This document shows positions 37,864-48,038 of a stretch of 64,000 bases of DNA, one piece after another (position 1 is the first letter of the stretch; each line of letters opens with the position of its first letter). The DNA lies in assembly GCA_964019335.1 (NCBI GenBank), contig OZ025710.1, positions 62,001 through 126,000 on the forward strand. Direction: 5' to 3'. The notes under the pieces are model-generated. The model had not been told where the DNA came from. It saw only the letters and a list, made by a program, of their open reading frames with translations, and did no database searches. The position numbers were made by a program, and so were the translations under genes. Source of the stretch: Diplonema japonicum (lineage: Eukaryota; Euglenozoa; Diplonemea; Diplonemida; Diplonemidae).

Positions 37864-39184
37864 CTATAAAAAGCTATTAAAGGCCTTCTTGACGCGGTTC
37901 GTACGTGCCCCAGGGCTGGGGGACTTCTTTTTTGACCCCGAGAGGGGTTTCTGGGGGGTATCCCCGGCAAGGTGGTAGTCTTTGAAGCACGGAGTCACGC
38001 AAAGTTGTACCAAGCAGGCTGAACACTGAAATAGGGGTCTTTTCGACTTGCAATGCTTGCACAGCACGTTGCGCTACTTTTTCGGGGAAATGGTCCCAGA
38101 AGGTGCTGTCGCGGCGCATTGGGGTCTCAGGGCACTCGTTCTGTGTTTCGGGGCATGGTATTGGGGCAGCCTGCTCTGTAGCTGACTTTAGCTGTTGTTT
38201 GGGCAGCCTCCCTAGTAGCCCTTCGATGACTGCCTCTTTGAAAGGCGTGAATCCACTGTCGTTCGTACTCAGGGTGTTGGGGGGCAATGCTTCTTTCCAA
38301 ACAAACCGGGCATTTGCCAGAGATTTATCTAACAAGTACGAAAATACTTTCAGGGGCCACTTCGAAGTCATAAGGGTGCGTTTATGGCGTTTTGTCACAG
38401 CGTCACCCAGCGTCGGTTCCGCCCATTGCGGTGTTGTAAATATGCACTTGAGGGATGTCCTTTCTGGAGGGCCTCCGGCTTTCATTCTCTTTTGGCCGAC
38501 ACGCCAAATTTGACTTCACCAGAACATCCAACGTCGACAGAAAGCGCACAGGCTTGATGGCATGCCACGTTGTGGTGCAAAGGATGCTCACGTGCTGGTG
38601 GAACTGGGTGTCCCCACAGGGTGCGCGTCCTTGGGCTTGCGGACTCGCTTTGGGGCATCCGTGATCTCCGGGAGGCCCTTGCGATAGGTAGAAGTCAGCA
38701 CGCTTGTTTGTTTCGCTGTGGAAACACAGATTTCCCAGAATAGTCAAAAAGCGGTCTCTTGACATGACGGTGGCGTACCCAGGGGTGTGGTTGAGAGGCG
38801 TGGAGCCAGTACGCCAGTAGTCAGAATAATCTGGCATGATATCAAGTCCATCGACAAAAGGGCACCTGGAAGGTGCAGAGAAGCAGCATCGAGATCCAGG
38901 GAAACACCTTTTTTAGCCGCATTTGCAACATTGTTCGAAGTTATGACCCGAATAACGTTTGGGACGAGCATTTGGGAGAATTTTTGGTACGGCGTTGAGC
39001 CTCTGATGTCAAAACAGGGTCCACAAGGATTCCGATCTTCACGAAACCGGATGCCTTCCAACTGCTCCGGCTTCGTCGTCCAATCACCCTGCTGTGACTC
39101 GGAATCGGTCGAATTCGTATCAGAATCACTGTCTGTATCAAAATTGCATAATAGGGATGAGCCATCAGTGCTACCATCACTCAT
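37864..39184 (-). pseudogene. piggyBac transposase relic (DDE_Tnp_1_7 type), frameshifted with an internal deletion
   Basis: Pieces lie in different frames. At 39184-38744 there is an acidic Ser/Asp N-terminus, then RFREDRNPCG-like sequence and YQKFSQMLVPNVIRVI. At 38837-38403 there is PDYSDYWRTG and MSRDRFLTILGNLCFHSE, then after a gap WHAIKPVRFLST and VHIYNTAMGGTDAG. At 38485-37877 there is TSKWPLKVFSYLLDKSLANA. A Cys-rich zinc ribbon (MLCKHCKSKRPLFQCSAC, CFKDYHLAG) is at 38067-37950. This is the normal piggyBac order. The stretch between LCFHSETNKRADFYLSQG and WHAIK is far too short, so the region with the first two catalytic aspartates appears deleted. The product cannot be active. Confidence 0.88.
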
Positions 39185-39419
39185 AATGTCCTCTTCCGGC
39201 CTCTTTCTGGGTGCCCTTTTTTGAAGTGATTTTTAAGGGTAAATTTGGGCTGGCGTTTTTTTTTATTTTTTCATTTTCTTGCAAAGTTAGGGCAGCATTT
39301 AGTTTATATTTTTCATATTTTCCGCGCAGGACCCCGGATGCGAGAAGTGTCCGGGCTGTATTGCATTGAAAGCCCTTTGCGCAAAAGATTTTTTTTCAAA
39401 TCGTCTCTATAAAGACGCT

Positions 39420-39432
39420 CGTTGGTAGATGG
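39420..39432 (-). repeat. piggyBac right terminal inverted repeat (13 bp)
   Basis: CGTTGGTAGATGG directly precedes TTAA and mirrors the left repeat. Confidence 0.92.
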
Positions 39433-39617
39433 TTAAAAAAAAAAAAAAAATGAACATCATGATTTTCCCCATCCTTCCAGATTCTCTCTTTACTTTTTTT
39501 TTTTTCCGGTGTGATTTTGCGGCTATGAAGGAAAAAAAAAAAAAAAAAAAAGTGGGGGGAACCCAAAAAATTTTTTAGTTCGAAAAAAAAAAAAAAAAGT
39601 ATGACTATTTTGTTCTC

Positions 39618-42506
39618 TCAACCATCAGGGAAAAGTGCCAGGGTATGGACCATATCCTCCAGTTCATTCTCGATGGCAAGATTCATCAGCTCCAGCTCCT
39701 CCGAGGTGGTCTTCGATTGCTTTGGTTTGGGTTTTACAAAATAGCGGACAGCGGTAGAGTTGTTTGACAGCACACTATACATCGCAGCATTTCGGGACTG
39801 CGCGCATCGCGGTGAGAGAGGGGCAGAGTATGTCTCTACTAGCTTTCTGATAGCATCTAAATGACCTGCGTTGGCAGCAGCCATCAGAGGTGTCTTGCCC
39901 TCCGCATCTACGGTATCCACTGCCACCCCACAGTCAACAAGCATGTCTATGCATTTGCAGGCTCCGTGCTGTGCCGCCACGTGCATGAGCGTTTCTCCAT
40001 TTTTCGTCTTCTCTTTCAACAGTTTGTTCAGCAGTTCCAGTGGTGCGATTAACATCTCGAATATCCCACGGGCATCGCTTTTCAACACCGCCTCCGCCAC
40101 CACCCACTTCCCTTCTTGTTCCTTCCACACTTGCAATAGTATCTTCATGATGTCCATGTTGTCAGTTGTCGCGCATGTCTCTAGGAACGGTCCGATGGGA
40201 ACCTTCAGCTGCGCGATGAGCTTCTCCACTGCTGATGCCTTGCCTGCCTTCACTGCCGCATGTAGCGATTCGGCGATTTGTTCTTGTGTCGGGTTCAGCT
40301 GGCTCAGCACCTCTAAAACATGCATCGGCGCTCCCCGCAAGCAAGATATGGTCAGCGGTGTCATTTCCTCTCCGTTCGGGACCATGCCTTCCTGTGGGTT
40401 GGCCTTGTATGTCCCCAGAACCATTCTGAGTGTGGACAGGCAGCTGGACCTTGCCGCAACATGCGCAGGGGTGTCCCCGTCTGTGTTGCGCGACTTGGCA
40501 TCGAAGCCCAGGTTGATCAGCAGCTTCACTGTGTCAACGTTGCCATGCCGCACGGCATTCATCAGCGCAGACTCGTTGTTCACATCCAAGCATTGCAGCC
40601 TTTCGTCCGGCTCCCGCAGTAGAGCAAAGGCCACTTTGTGTGCCTTCGCATAGTGCAGCGCGTTGCGCCCATGTATATCGACCTCTGTCTTGTCAAACCC
40701 CATCTCAAGCAGCATCCTGACAAGCTTTGAGTTCCCCGTCTCCGCCGCCACCGTCATCAGGGGCGTCATGAGCTTCCCCTCACTGGGCTTCGTTAAGTTC
40801 TCGTTCGCAAGCAACATTTGCATGATCGGGGTGCTTTTCACACGCAGCGACTCCGTGAAGGCCATGCGGAGGGAGTCTGCGTGGCTGCATCGCTCGACAA
40901 GCATCTCGACTGTCTTCTTGTCGTTGGCCTCGACAGCACGCAGGATGGAGTTCCCAAAGCTCACCCCTTCAGGCGTTCTTTCTACGATGAAATTCAACAT
41001 CGACTTGTCACGGAAGTCCGACGCTGCTTCCAGTAACCGCTCGTAGTCCAGGTTCACACCACTGTCCCACAGGGTGTACAGCAACTGCTTCCCCCCGTTC
41101 AGTATGATGTGCCTGAGAATATCGCACTTACCACTTCCATCCACTATAGCGCCCGCGCTCAGGTACAGCTTTGCATTATCAACAGCCCACTTAGAAGAAC
41201 ACGTTAGTGCGATCGGTGCACACCCGTTGTGGTTCCGCTGGTTGGGATCCACACCGTTGTCAAGGAAGAGCTGCATCATCTCAGGTGACGCGTGCTTTCC
41301 AGCCAACGCCAGAAGTGTGTTACCTTTAAAGTCAAGGGACATTGGTGCATCGGCTCGGAGGAGAGTGCGGGCGGACTCCAGGTGGTTGTTGGTGGTGGCG
41401 ATCGCAAGTGCTGACAGCCCGTTGATCTGCCTCGTGCCTGGGTAGGCACCGTTCCTGATGAGGATCTTGATGCCAATGAAGTCGTTGATCTCTGCAGAGC
41501 ACATCAGCGCGGTGGTGCCGTTGTCTTTTGCAAGATTAACAGAGGCACCATGTTGCAGGAGGGTGAGGAGGTTGAGGTGTGATGATTTTTTGTTCGACGC
41601 TGCAGCGATGAGGGCGGTGGTGCCGTCCTTTGTCTGCGCGTCGGGCTGTGCGTGGCCCTCTTCCAGCAGCATGCTGACGATCGTTGAGTTCCCCAAGTGA
41701 GCGGCCGCAATAAGCGATGTCAGACCCTTAAAAGTGCGCTGGTTAACGTTGGCACCCTTGGCCAGCAGGCACGACACGATTTCCTCGTTCTGGTTGTGCA
41801 CAGCATAGAGAAGGGGGAACATGGAACCTGCATTTTGAACGTCTACATTTTCCGCCTGATGAAGGGGGGCAAGGAGGTTCTTCTGAGCTGCCTCGAGAGC
41901 GAGGTTCGTCCGCACTGGGCTAGGAATGGTCTTGGGGATTCCTCGGAGGTCTAAGTGGTTTTTGAAAGTGGAGGGCTGTGACGCGTCTGGTGCAGGCTGG
42001 CCGTTCACCCCGTTCTCGGGGGCTTTGGTTTCCTCAAGAAGCTTGAGATTGAAGTCAGACCGTGCATCTTCGATCACCTGCTTCCGTTTTGCTTCGGGAA
42101 GGTCACCTATCGAAATTATGTACTGATCATTTTCAGAATGGCTCACCCCATGGTGGTCCTGCACAGTCCAACACGTGTGGCAAAGCATGTACTGGTGCTT
42201 CTTGGTGTAGCACAGCATTTCCAGCTCGTGAACTGGGCACTTCGGCATATCAGTGGTGACCCCTTTTACTATCATGATAATGTCCCCCGACTTGAACCGC
42301 TCTAGCCGTTCTTCGTTCGAGATCAACCGCCCCATAATGGCCACCCGCATGTTCGCTATTTCTTTTCTGTTGAAGTACTTTGGAAACCTCTGCACTACTT
42401 CTCTTAATATCTTGGACACCTTCTCTTTCACGGACACCTTCACTGTCCCGATCAGCTTCACCGGGTACTGCACCCGGAGTATCATGCAGCTATCCCGCGG
42501 TGGCAT
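39618..42506 (-). CDS. Ubiquitin-like / B-box / ankyrin-repeat protein, 962 aa
   Basis: The ATG is at 42506. Residues about 7-82 look ubiquitin-like (MILRVQYPVKLIGTVKVSVK through FKSGDIIMIVKG). Residues about 88-124 form a B-box zinc module: CPVHELEMLCY, YMLCHTCW, then HHGVSH. After a linker, about 20 ankyrin repeats run from near residue 200 to the end, for example GLTSLIAAAHLGNSTIVSML, KDGTTALIAAASNKKSSHLN, GRNALHYAKAHKVAFAL and EGKTPLMAAANAGHLDAIRK. B-box modules occur mostly in TRIM-like ubiquitin ligases, but no RING is present here, so a scaffold or substrate-recruiting role is more likely than catalysis. The gene is intact and intronless. Confidence 0.85.
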   Translation of the reverse strand: MPPRDSCMILRVQYPVKLIGTVKVSVKEKVSKILREVVQRFPKYFNRKEIANMRVAIMGRLISNEERLERFKSGDIIMIVKGVTTDMPKCPVHELEMLCYTKKHQYMLCHTCWTVQDHHGVSHSENDQYIISIGDLPEAKRKQVIEDARSDFNLKLLEETKAPENGVNGQPAPDASQPSTFKNHLDLRGIPKTIPSPVRTNLALEAAQKNLLAPLHQAENVDVQNAGSMFPLLYAVHNQNEEIVSCLLAKGANVNQRTFKGLTSLIAAAHLGNSTIVSMLLEEGHAQPDAQTKDGTTALIAAASNKKSSHLNLLTLLQHGASVNLAKDNGTTALMCSAEINDFIGIKILIRNGAYPGTRQINGLSALAIATTNNHLESARTLLRADAPMSLDFKGNTLLALAGKHASPEMMQLFLDNGVDPNQRNHNGCAPIALTCSSKWAVDNAKLYLSAGAIVDGSGKCDILRHIILNGGKQLLYTLWDSGVNLDYERLLEAASDFRDKSMLNFIVERTPEGVSFGNSILRAVEANDKKTVEMLVERCSHADSLRMAFTESLRVKSTPIMQMLLANENLTKPSEGKLMTPLMTVAAETGNSKLVRMLLEMGFDKTEVDIHGRNALHYAKAHKVAFALLREPDERLQCLDVNNESALMNAVRHGNVDTVKLLINLGFDAKSRNTDGDTPAHVAARSSCLSTLRMVLGTYKANPQEGMVPNGEEMTPLTISCLRGAPMHVLEVLSQLNPTQEQIAESLHAAVKAGKASAVEKLIAQLKVPIGPFLETCATTDNMDIMKILLQVWKEQEGKWVVAEAVLKSDARGIFEMLIAPLELLNKLLKEKTKNGETLMHVAAQHGACKCIDMLVDCGVAVDTVDAEGKTPLMAAANAGHLDAIRKLVETYSAPLSPRCAQSRNAAMYSVLSNNSTAVRYFVKPKPKQSKTTSEELELMNLAIENELEDMVHTLALFPDG

Positions 42507-42655
42507 CTTGCCCCCCCTAAGTGCCCTGTGATTGGGTGGTCATAGGAATGACGCTGAAAAAGAATTTTCTCAAATTGGGATAAAGAACGACATTCGCTTG
42601 AAGAGAAGAAAAAAAAAAGGAAAAAAAAAAGTAAGTCGGAGTAGGAAGGTTTAGT

Positions 42656-45016
42656 TTATTTGCTTTTTCTCTGCCGTTTTGCGGTCTTGCCGCTTCCTGT
42701 CGACAGCCGCTTCTGCTCCACGGACAGCCTTTTTTGATTCTTTGCGTGCATCGCCTCAACATCTGCCACTCTGCACACCTCGGCAGGGATACCAAGCTCT
42801 GCTAGTCTTGTCAACCAGATTTCTTGCTTGGTACTAAGGAAGTCACCAGGGCCCTTGACTTCTGATATCAGAATGTCTTGTGTGATAGGGTTCCACAAGA
42901 GGAGGTCGGGCATGCCGGAGAGTTGCATTTGTGTTGCGAATTCAAAGCACAGCCCGGCACTACGAACTGGGCCAAGACACACTGCTACCTGCAGCACTAC
43001 GGCACACTCTATGGACCAGTCGCAGTTGAAGGCGGTGACTCCATTGTGTTGCTCGTACTGCTCTTTGATGGTGCAAGCAAGCGTCTCATGCGTCCATGTG
43101 CGTATCTCAGCACAGCGTTCCTCAAACAACCCCTTCCTCGCCTCGAAGAAGGGTGAACTGAAGTCCATAGGCATCGACACAAATCTCGCCGGCATGTTGT
43201 CTACGAAGTTACTGAACAACACCTCCCATGTAAGTAGCGTGAAGATGAAGCGCAGCGTCCCTCCTTCGCAGTGGGTGCCGTTCCATCCTTCAGTTAAATG
43301 CCGGCATATAGCATGCTTCGCAGCCCTCTCCACGTTCCCCAAGGACGGCGGCTTCTCCGCAAAGGACTCAACCGACAACCCGCCGAAGTCGTTCTCGTCC
43401 TCCACAACAGTACTGCTTGAAAGGTCCCACATCGGCCACTTCGATCCCCGCCACTTCTTCCCCGTGACGTACCGAATCGTGGGAGTGGTTACATGAATGC
43501 TGAAGCTATTCCTGGGGTGTTCTATCGTTGCCTCTTTCTCTATCTTTCTGTATCTCCTTTCCAACCACAATCTATCCGATCCCGCCATGAAGTAACTCTC
43601 CTCTTCCGTCAGTGCCTGCTTCAGGTACTTTGCCGCGGCATCCTTTTGCTTGAGGTGTGTGGAGTTGATGACGAGACGTTGCCACAGCCTGCCCCTTCTT
43701 CGGGGCTTGAAGAGAGGGCAAGCAAGGATGAGCTTCAGGTAGGTGACAGCCAGAGTGTACTCCTTCGAAGATTCTAGGTAACCGATGGCATCGACAAGGG
43801 TCAGGCGGTGGACGTGAGCCGCACGGAAAATATTCGAAGGTGCTGTGAGAGTGGTGTGGTCAGAACCACAGCCGTTGCACACACCATTGGTGGTGTACTC
43901 CACAGGCAGGGGCTCCGCAGGTTTCGTATCAGATTCTGGTGCTTCACTTTCAAAGGAAAACAAGCTGCCGTTGTCGCTTTGCACGCTCTTTGCATCCGAC
44001 GTGAGGTCCACCTCGCACCGCACCACTGCAGCGTCCTCGTCGTCTAGCACTATGCAGTTCTCGTTCGCCACCTTTGCCGCCTCATCTTTGATCTCAACAT
44101 CCCTCTCCTTCTCCTTCGCACCTTCGGCATGCTTCGCAAGAGCCTTTGCGACCATTTCTGCTACAGGTTTCACCACATTCATGCATGCGTCCTTGTCCTT
44201 GCTCTTCTGTACTGCGATGCCCGCTGCTGATACTTTATGCAGCTGCTCCATTGCCTCCGTATATTGAGTGTACTTTGACTTTGTCCTGAACACCGGTGCG
44301 GTGTCACGGTCTCTCGCAACAGGCCACTTCTTCATTGTGTACAGCGCCATGGAGGGATGCCCGTTGCCCGTATCGGTCGTCTCGACAAGGAGCATTTCAA
44401 CAGCGTCTGAAGGGGACTGCAGGAGATACAGGTGGTGCGCTTGGCGGAAGATGGCGTGGAAAGCAACGGTGATCTTCATACAAGATCCCAAAGCAGAGGA
44501 GGTAAGCTTCCTTGCGGTGAGAGTGGCTTTGGAAGGCCCGTTTACGAAAGACAGACGTTGCTGGCCAGACTTCTGAGGGGTGTCGGTGAGAAGGCGGCAC
44601 AAATAGGTGAAAAGTGCCTCTTTGTGCATAGTGAGAACGCCAGGAACGCCACACTTCTTGAGGATGTCTTTGATGTCGGCAGCAGTCAGCACGGCAACGA
44701 GGTCGCGGGGCGGCTCACGCCATTTCACTGAGTCCCCTGTGTAGACATCAATAAAGTTCCCTTCTGCAAGGTCATGCATTGCTGTCTTTGGGTCGGCAAC
44801 CTTTTCATTGTTTGCCTTCTCCAACCGAACCCATATCTTCTTTCTTCCATACAGCCGTGACACCATCAGCTGTGCGTCGCTGTTCAAACACATGAACTTG
44901 TTCAGCACCGCCTTCTCCCCTGCATCAAACAATTCCCCATATTTCCCCAAGGCCTCACTCACCGCCTCCCGCACACGTTGCACTTGGTACGGTGTGTACC
45001 CATCGTCGTAGTCCAT
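42656..45016 (-). CDS. FAN1: FAN1-like structure-specific nuclease (VRR-NUC), 786 aa
   Basis: The ATG is at 45016. The C-terminal VRR-NUC core carries the PD-(D/E)xK residues: LSGMPDLLLWNPITQDILI, then SEVKGPGDFLSTKQEIWL, then AELGIPAEVCRVADVEAM, a close match to FAN1. Upstream, HCEGGTLRFIFTLLTWEVLF and MPMDFSSPFFEARKGLFEER also match the conserved FAN1 body, and residues about 430-560 look like its TPR-like helical region (AVTYLKLILACPLFKPRRRG). FAN1 cleaves branched DNA and helps repair interstrand cross-links in the nucleus. The N-terminal ubiquitin-binding zinc finger of animal FAN1 is not evident. The tail (KRLSTGSGKTAKRQRKSK) is basic and could be a nuclear localisation signal. Confidence 0.9.
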   Translation of the reverse strand: MDYDDGYTPYQVQRVREAVSEALGKYGELFDAGEKAVLNKFMCLNSDAQLMVSRLYGRKKIWVRLEKANNEKVADPKTAMHDLAEGNFIDVYTGDSVKWREPPRDLVAVLTAADIKDILKKCGVPGVLTMHKEALFTYLCRLLTDTPQKSGQQRLSFVNGPSKATLTARKLTSSALGSCMKITVAFHAIFRQAHHLYLLQSPSDAVEMLLVETTDTGNGHPSMALYTMKKWPVARDRDTAPVFRTKSKYTQYTEAMEQLHKVSAAGIAVQKSKDKDACMNVVKPVAEMVAKALAKHAEGAKEKERDVEIKDEAAKVANENCIVLDDEDAAVVRCEVDLTSDAKSVQSDNGSLFSFESEAPESDTKPAEPLPVEYTTNGVCNGCGSDHTTLTAPSNIFRAAHVHRLTLVDAIGYLESSKEYTLAVTYLKLILACPLFKPRRRGRLWQRLVINSTHLKQKDAAAKYLKQALTEEESYFMAGSDRLWLERRYRKIEKEATIEHPRNSFSIHVTTPTIRYVTGKKWRGSKWPMWDLSSSTVVEDENDFGGLSVESFAEKPPSLGNVERAAKHAICRHLTEGWNGTHCEGGTLRFIFTLLTWEVLFSNFVDNMPARFVSMPMDFSSPFFEARKGLFEERCAEIRTWTHETLACTIKEQYEQHNGVTAFNCDWSIECAVVLQVAVCLGPVRSAGLCFEFATQMQLSGMPDLLLWNPITQDILISEVKGPGDFLSTKQEIWLTRLAELGIPAEVCRVADVEAMHAKNQKRLSVEQKRLSTGSGKTAKRQRKSK

Positions 45017-45237
45017 ATTACATTCCTTTGTTTGCGTTCATAAAAAGGAAGGGCGTGAAATGGAAAATATGACATGAGGGGGGACAGCCATAATAGTAAA
45101 AGAAAGGTTTGCAGTACAACAGATATTAACACCAAAGAGAGGAGGGGAGGGTGAGTACAATTAAAGAAAGAATGAAAATAGGGGGGGGGGGTGTCTAACG
45201 AATGGGGTTCTAAGGACGATACAGAAAACTGGAAGGA

Positions 45238-45505
45238 TCACTCACGGTAAATGTTTTCAAGAACACCGGTAAAGGCCTGCCAAGGATGGTTCTTGCCACT
45301 GTAGTTGGATTGGATTTTCCTTGCTAAGGGGGGCTTGCTGGAGGAAGAGGACGTGAACGATATGGGAGGGATGGAGGTGGTAGGGGTGCTTGGAACGGAA
45401 CCAGGACCCCACACGGTTGCATCTTCGCTCTTTGCAGAGGGGGGTGATATGGGCTGTTGCTGCTGTTGACGTTGATGCATGAGCTGCTGCCTTTGTCGTT
45501 GCTGC

Positions 45506-45548
<43 letters not shown>

Positions 45549-47952
45549 GATGTTGCTGCTGGTGTTGTTGTTGCTGCTGCTGCTGCTGTAGCTGGTACTG
45601 CAGCTTCTCGATCTCCCGTTGCTTCAATATAGTATCCATCCTGAGCTGCTCCACTTCTGCGTTCTGCACCTCCATAGCAGGCGGGGGAGTTTGCATCCCA
45701 TGTGTTTGCATGACATTATTAATATAAAACCCTTGCCCTTGCCTTCTTGTTGGGGACAGCTTCCTTGACTCAACAGGACACTGTACCTTCTTCGGCTCTG
45801 TTGCCACTACGATAGGATCCGGTAGAGGGGGCAGCGGCCTAGCCACCGCCCTTGTGTTCGGCACAACACGTGCCAAGTCCTCCACAACATACTTCGCAGG
45901 CGGCGGAGAGTCTTTCGCCGGGCTCTTCCACTCATCAGGCTGCTCATAAGTCCCTTCTTCACTGATCTTCATCAGCGATTGCAACACCGAAGGAGGTACA
46001 GGAACAGAGGTTTTCACCCCGTTGAAGGATTCCATGTTTAAGATGCCATCAGGCAGGCTGTCGCAGGTGCTCATGGGTGTGGGGTGCACCGACAGCTCCT
46101 TCAAAAGATCTGGGTCGATTTCCAACTCTTTTCCTTCGATGCTGAGGGTGCTCCTCCTGAGGGAGCTCTGCGGGGTAGGGTCGACCGCTGAGCAAGCCGC
46201 GTCTGCGAACTGCTTCACTGACTTGAAGAATTCGCCGTCGCTGCACACGGAGGGGTTTGTGTTCGTGCGGACCTCGCTGTCTAACGGCAGCACACCATAC
46301 CTGGCCTTAGCCCTGCTGGAGGTGCTGGGTGCTTTGATGTACTGTGGGAGCGAGTCTGTCTCCGTGTCATCATACATGAATCCTTCCTCCGTGCACGACG
46401 GCTCCTGGGGTTCATGCACCGGTGTGAATGTCCTAGACATTTGGCGCACTGGCCGTGGGCCAGCCTGAGTAGTTTGTGTCATCATTGGCTCCCACACAAC
46501 GTCCTCCGTCCTCACCGAGTTATACATTTTGCTGAAGAAAGCAAAGTCCCCATCAGACGGGTACCGTTGGTAGTCAACAGCCAGGGTATCCGGCTGCTTC
46601 TTCTTCTTCTTCTTCTTTTTCGGGCTTTTGACCGGCGGTGCGACCTTCTGCTCCGGTTCTTGCATCAGTTTCTGCTGCTGCTTGTGGCTTTCCTCGAGCG
46701 ACGACAAGGCGTTCTGCAGTTGCTGTATCTTAGCCTCCTGCTCCATCTGTGCGGCCCTGCTGCGTTCCTCCATTTCCTTCCTGATCTTCATGGCCTCAAT
46801 CTGCAGCACCCTGGCATGTAGAGTCGAGTCGATGTTGTCCTTCCCAGGTGGTGCTGAGTCAAACTTCAAAGGTTTCTTGATTTTTACAACCGGCGGGGGT
46901 GGCCCCTCTGGCTCAGGGAGTACCTCTTCCTCCTCATGGGCAAAGGACTCCTCTACATCAGGGATTTCCCTTGGAGCAGGGAGCTCCTCGGATCCGGGCT
47001 GGACGTAATTGCGGTCCTGTTCATGTTCGGGGTATCTGTGAATGATCATTGGCTGGGAGTCGCGGTTCGGCGCGGAGAGCTGCGGTGGTTGGCTGCATAT
47101 TTCCTCGAGTTCGTTGCCCATTTTCTCGAAGTCAGTCATCGGTCCTGTGGCAGCGCTGATGCCAATGCTGTGCGCTTGTTCAATTTGAGACGCAACTTGA
47201 GAAGGCTGCGGTGCATGGGGCATGCTGTTGTTGTTCGGGAGCATATGGCGGCTGACGAGGTCGTCCTGCACCTGCGGGGGGAAGGATGGGAGTTCATCGT
47301 CGATGATGATGCCGTTGTTGACAGAAGGTCGCCTCTGAGGGACGTTGATCACGGGTTGGATGGTCTGGTGGTACGAAGGGTCGGGGTACTGCTGTGGCCA
47401 TAAAGAAACAATCTCTGCCCAGGCATTTGCAGACAGCGAGATAGGCGGCGCCTCAGGATCAGCAGAAGAGTGGCATAAGCAAACACCTGTCGGAAGAACG
47501 TCATTGCTATTCCTGTGCTCCAGCAAGGCAGGGCCGGTGCTCCGCAGAAGGATCTCATACCAAACAGAGGAGTGGGCACTGAAGGCAGTGAACTGGTCGG
47601 CGATAGCGCAGGTGATGACCATAGGGAACTCCTTTGCCCATGCAGTTCTGAACAGTGTCAAGAAGTCCCTGTTCACGGTGAGGATCCTGTCGTCGCCGTT
47701 CCGCATGCTAGGTATCTCCCACGTGTCGATGTCCACAGTGGGCATGTCCCTCGCCCCGGGCACTACATCGACAAAGCGCTGCAAGCACTTCAGAAAGTTT
47801 TTGTCGGCAGGGAAATCATACGACCCGTCGTCGGGGGAGGTAGTCACATGCTTTGCTGCTTCTACCAGTGCCGCTTGGTCCAAGGCCATGCATGGTACCC
47901 TGATGGGCGGGCCTTGCGGCGGGCGCTGCTTAGCACGATCCCTCGTAGGCAT
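45238..47952 (-). CDS. Glutamine-rich protein, 904 aa, unknown
   Basis: The ATG is at 47952. The N-terminal 190 residues look globular (NFLKCLQRFVDVVPGARDMP, VNRDFLTLFRTAWAKEFPMV, SVWYEILLRSTGPALLEH). The rest is mostly disordered and Pro/Ser-rich, with a short coiled coil (MKIRKEMEERSRAAQMEQEA), a lysine cluster (SPKKKKKKKK) and a polyglutamine region near residues 785-820. Such architecture is common in RNA-granule and transcription proteins, but nothing here identifies the function. The Gln tract is a mix of CAA and CAG codons and may vary in length between strains. Confidence 0.75.
45498..45590 (-). repeat. Trinucleotide (CAA/CAG)n repeat encoding polyglutamine
   Basis: Read on the coding strand, the tract is mainly CAA in its longest part with CAG blocks on each side and a few His codons. 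It lies in the frame of the Gln-rich gene. Confidence 0.92.
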
Positions 47953-48038
47953 TTTTAAGCGGCCCTGTGATGGTTGAAAAACAGTAGATTGAATGGCGGA
48001 ATGCGGAATAAATAAAATGAGTGTGTGATTGGTAACGT

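Larger units (their letters stand above)
37624..39436 (-). mobile_element. piggyBac-family DNA transposon, decayed, with TIRs and TTAA target duplications
   Basis: TTAA at 37624-37627 and TTAA at 39433-39436 flank inverted repeats CCATCTACCAACG (37628-37640) and CGTTGGTAGATGG (39420-39432), which match perfectly over 13 bp. TTAA target sites are diagnostic of piggyBac. The interior, about 1.8 kb, encodes frameshifted piggyBac transposase pieces on the minus strand. The element lies in the gap between the ankyrin gene and the carbonic anhydrase gene and interrupts neither. Confidence 0.93.
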
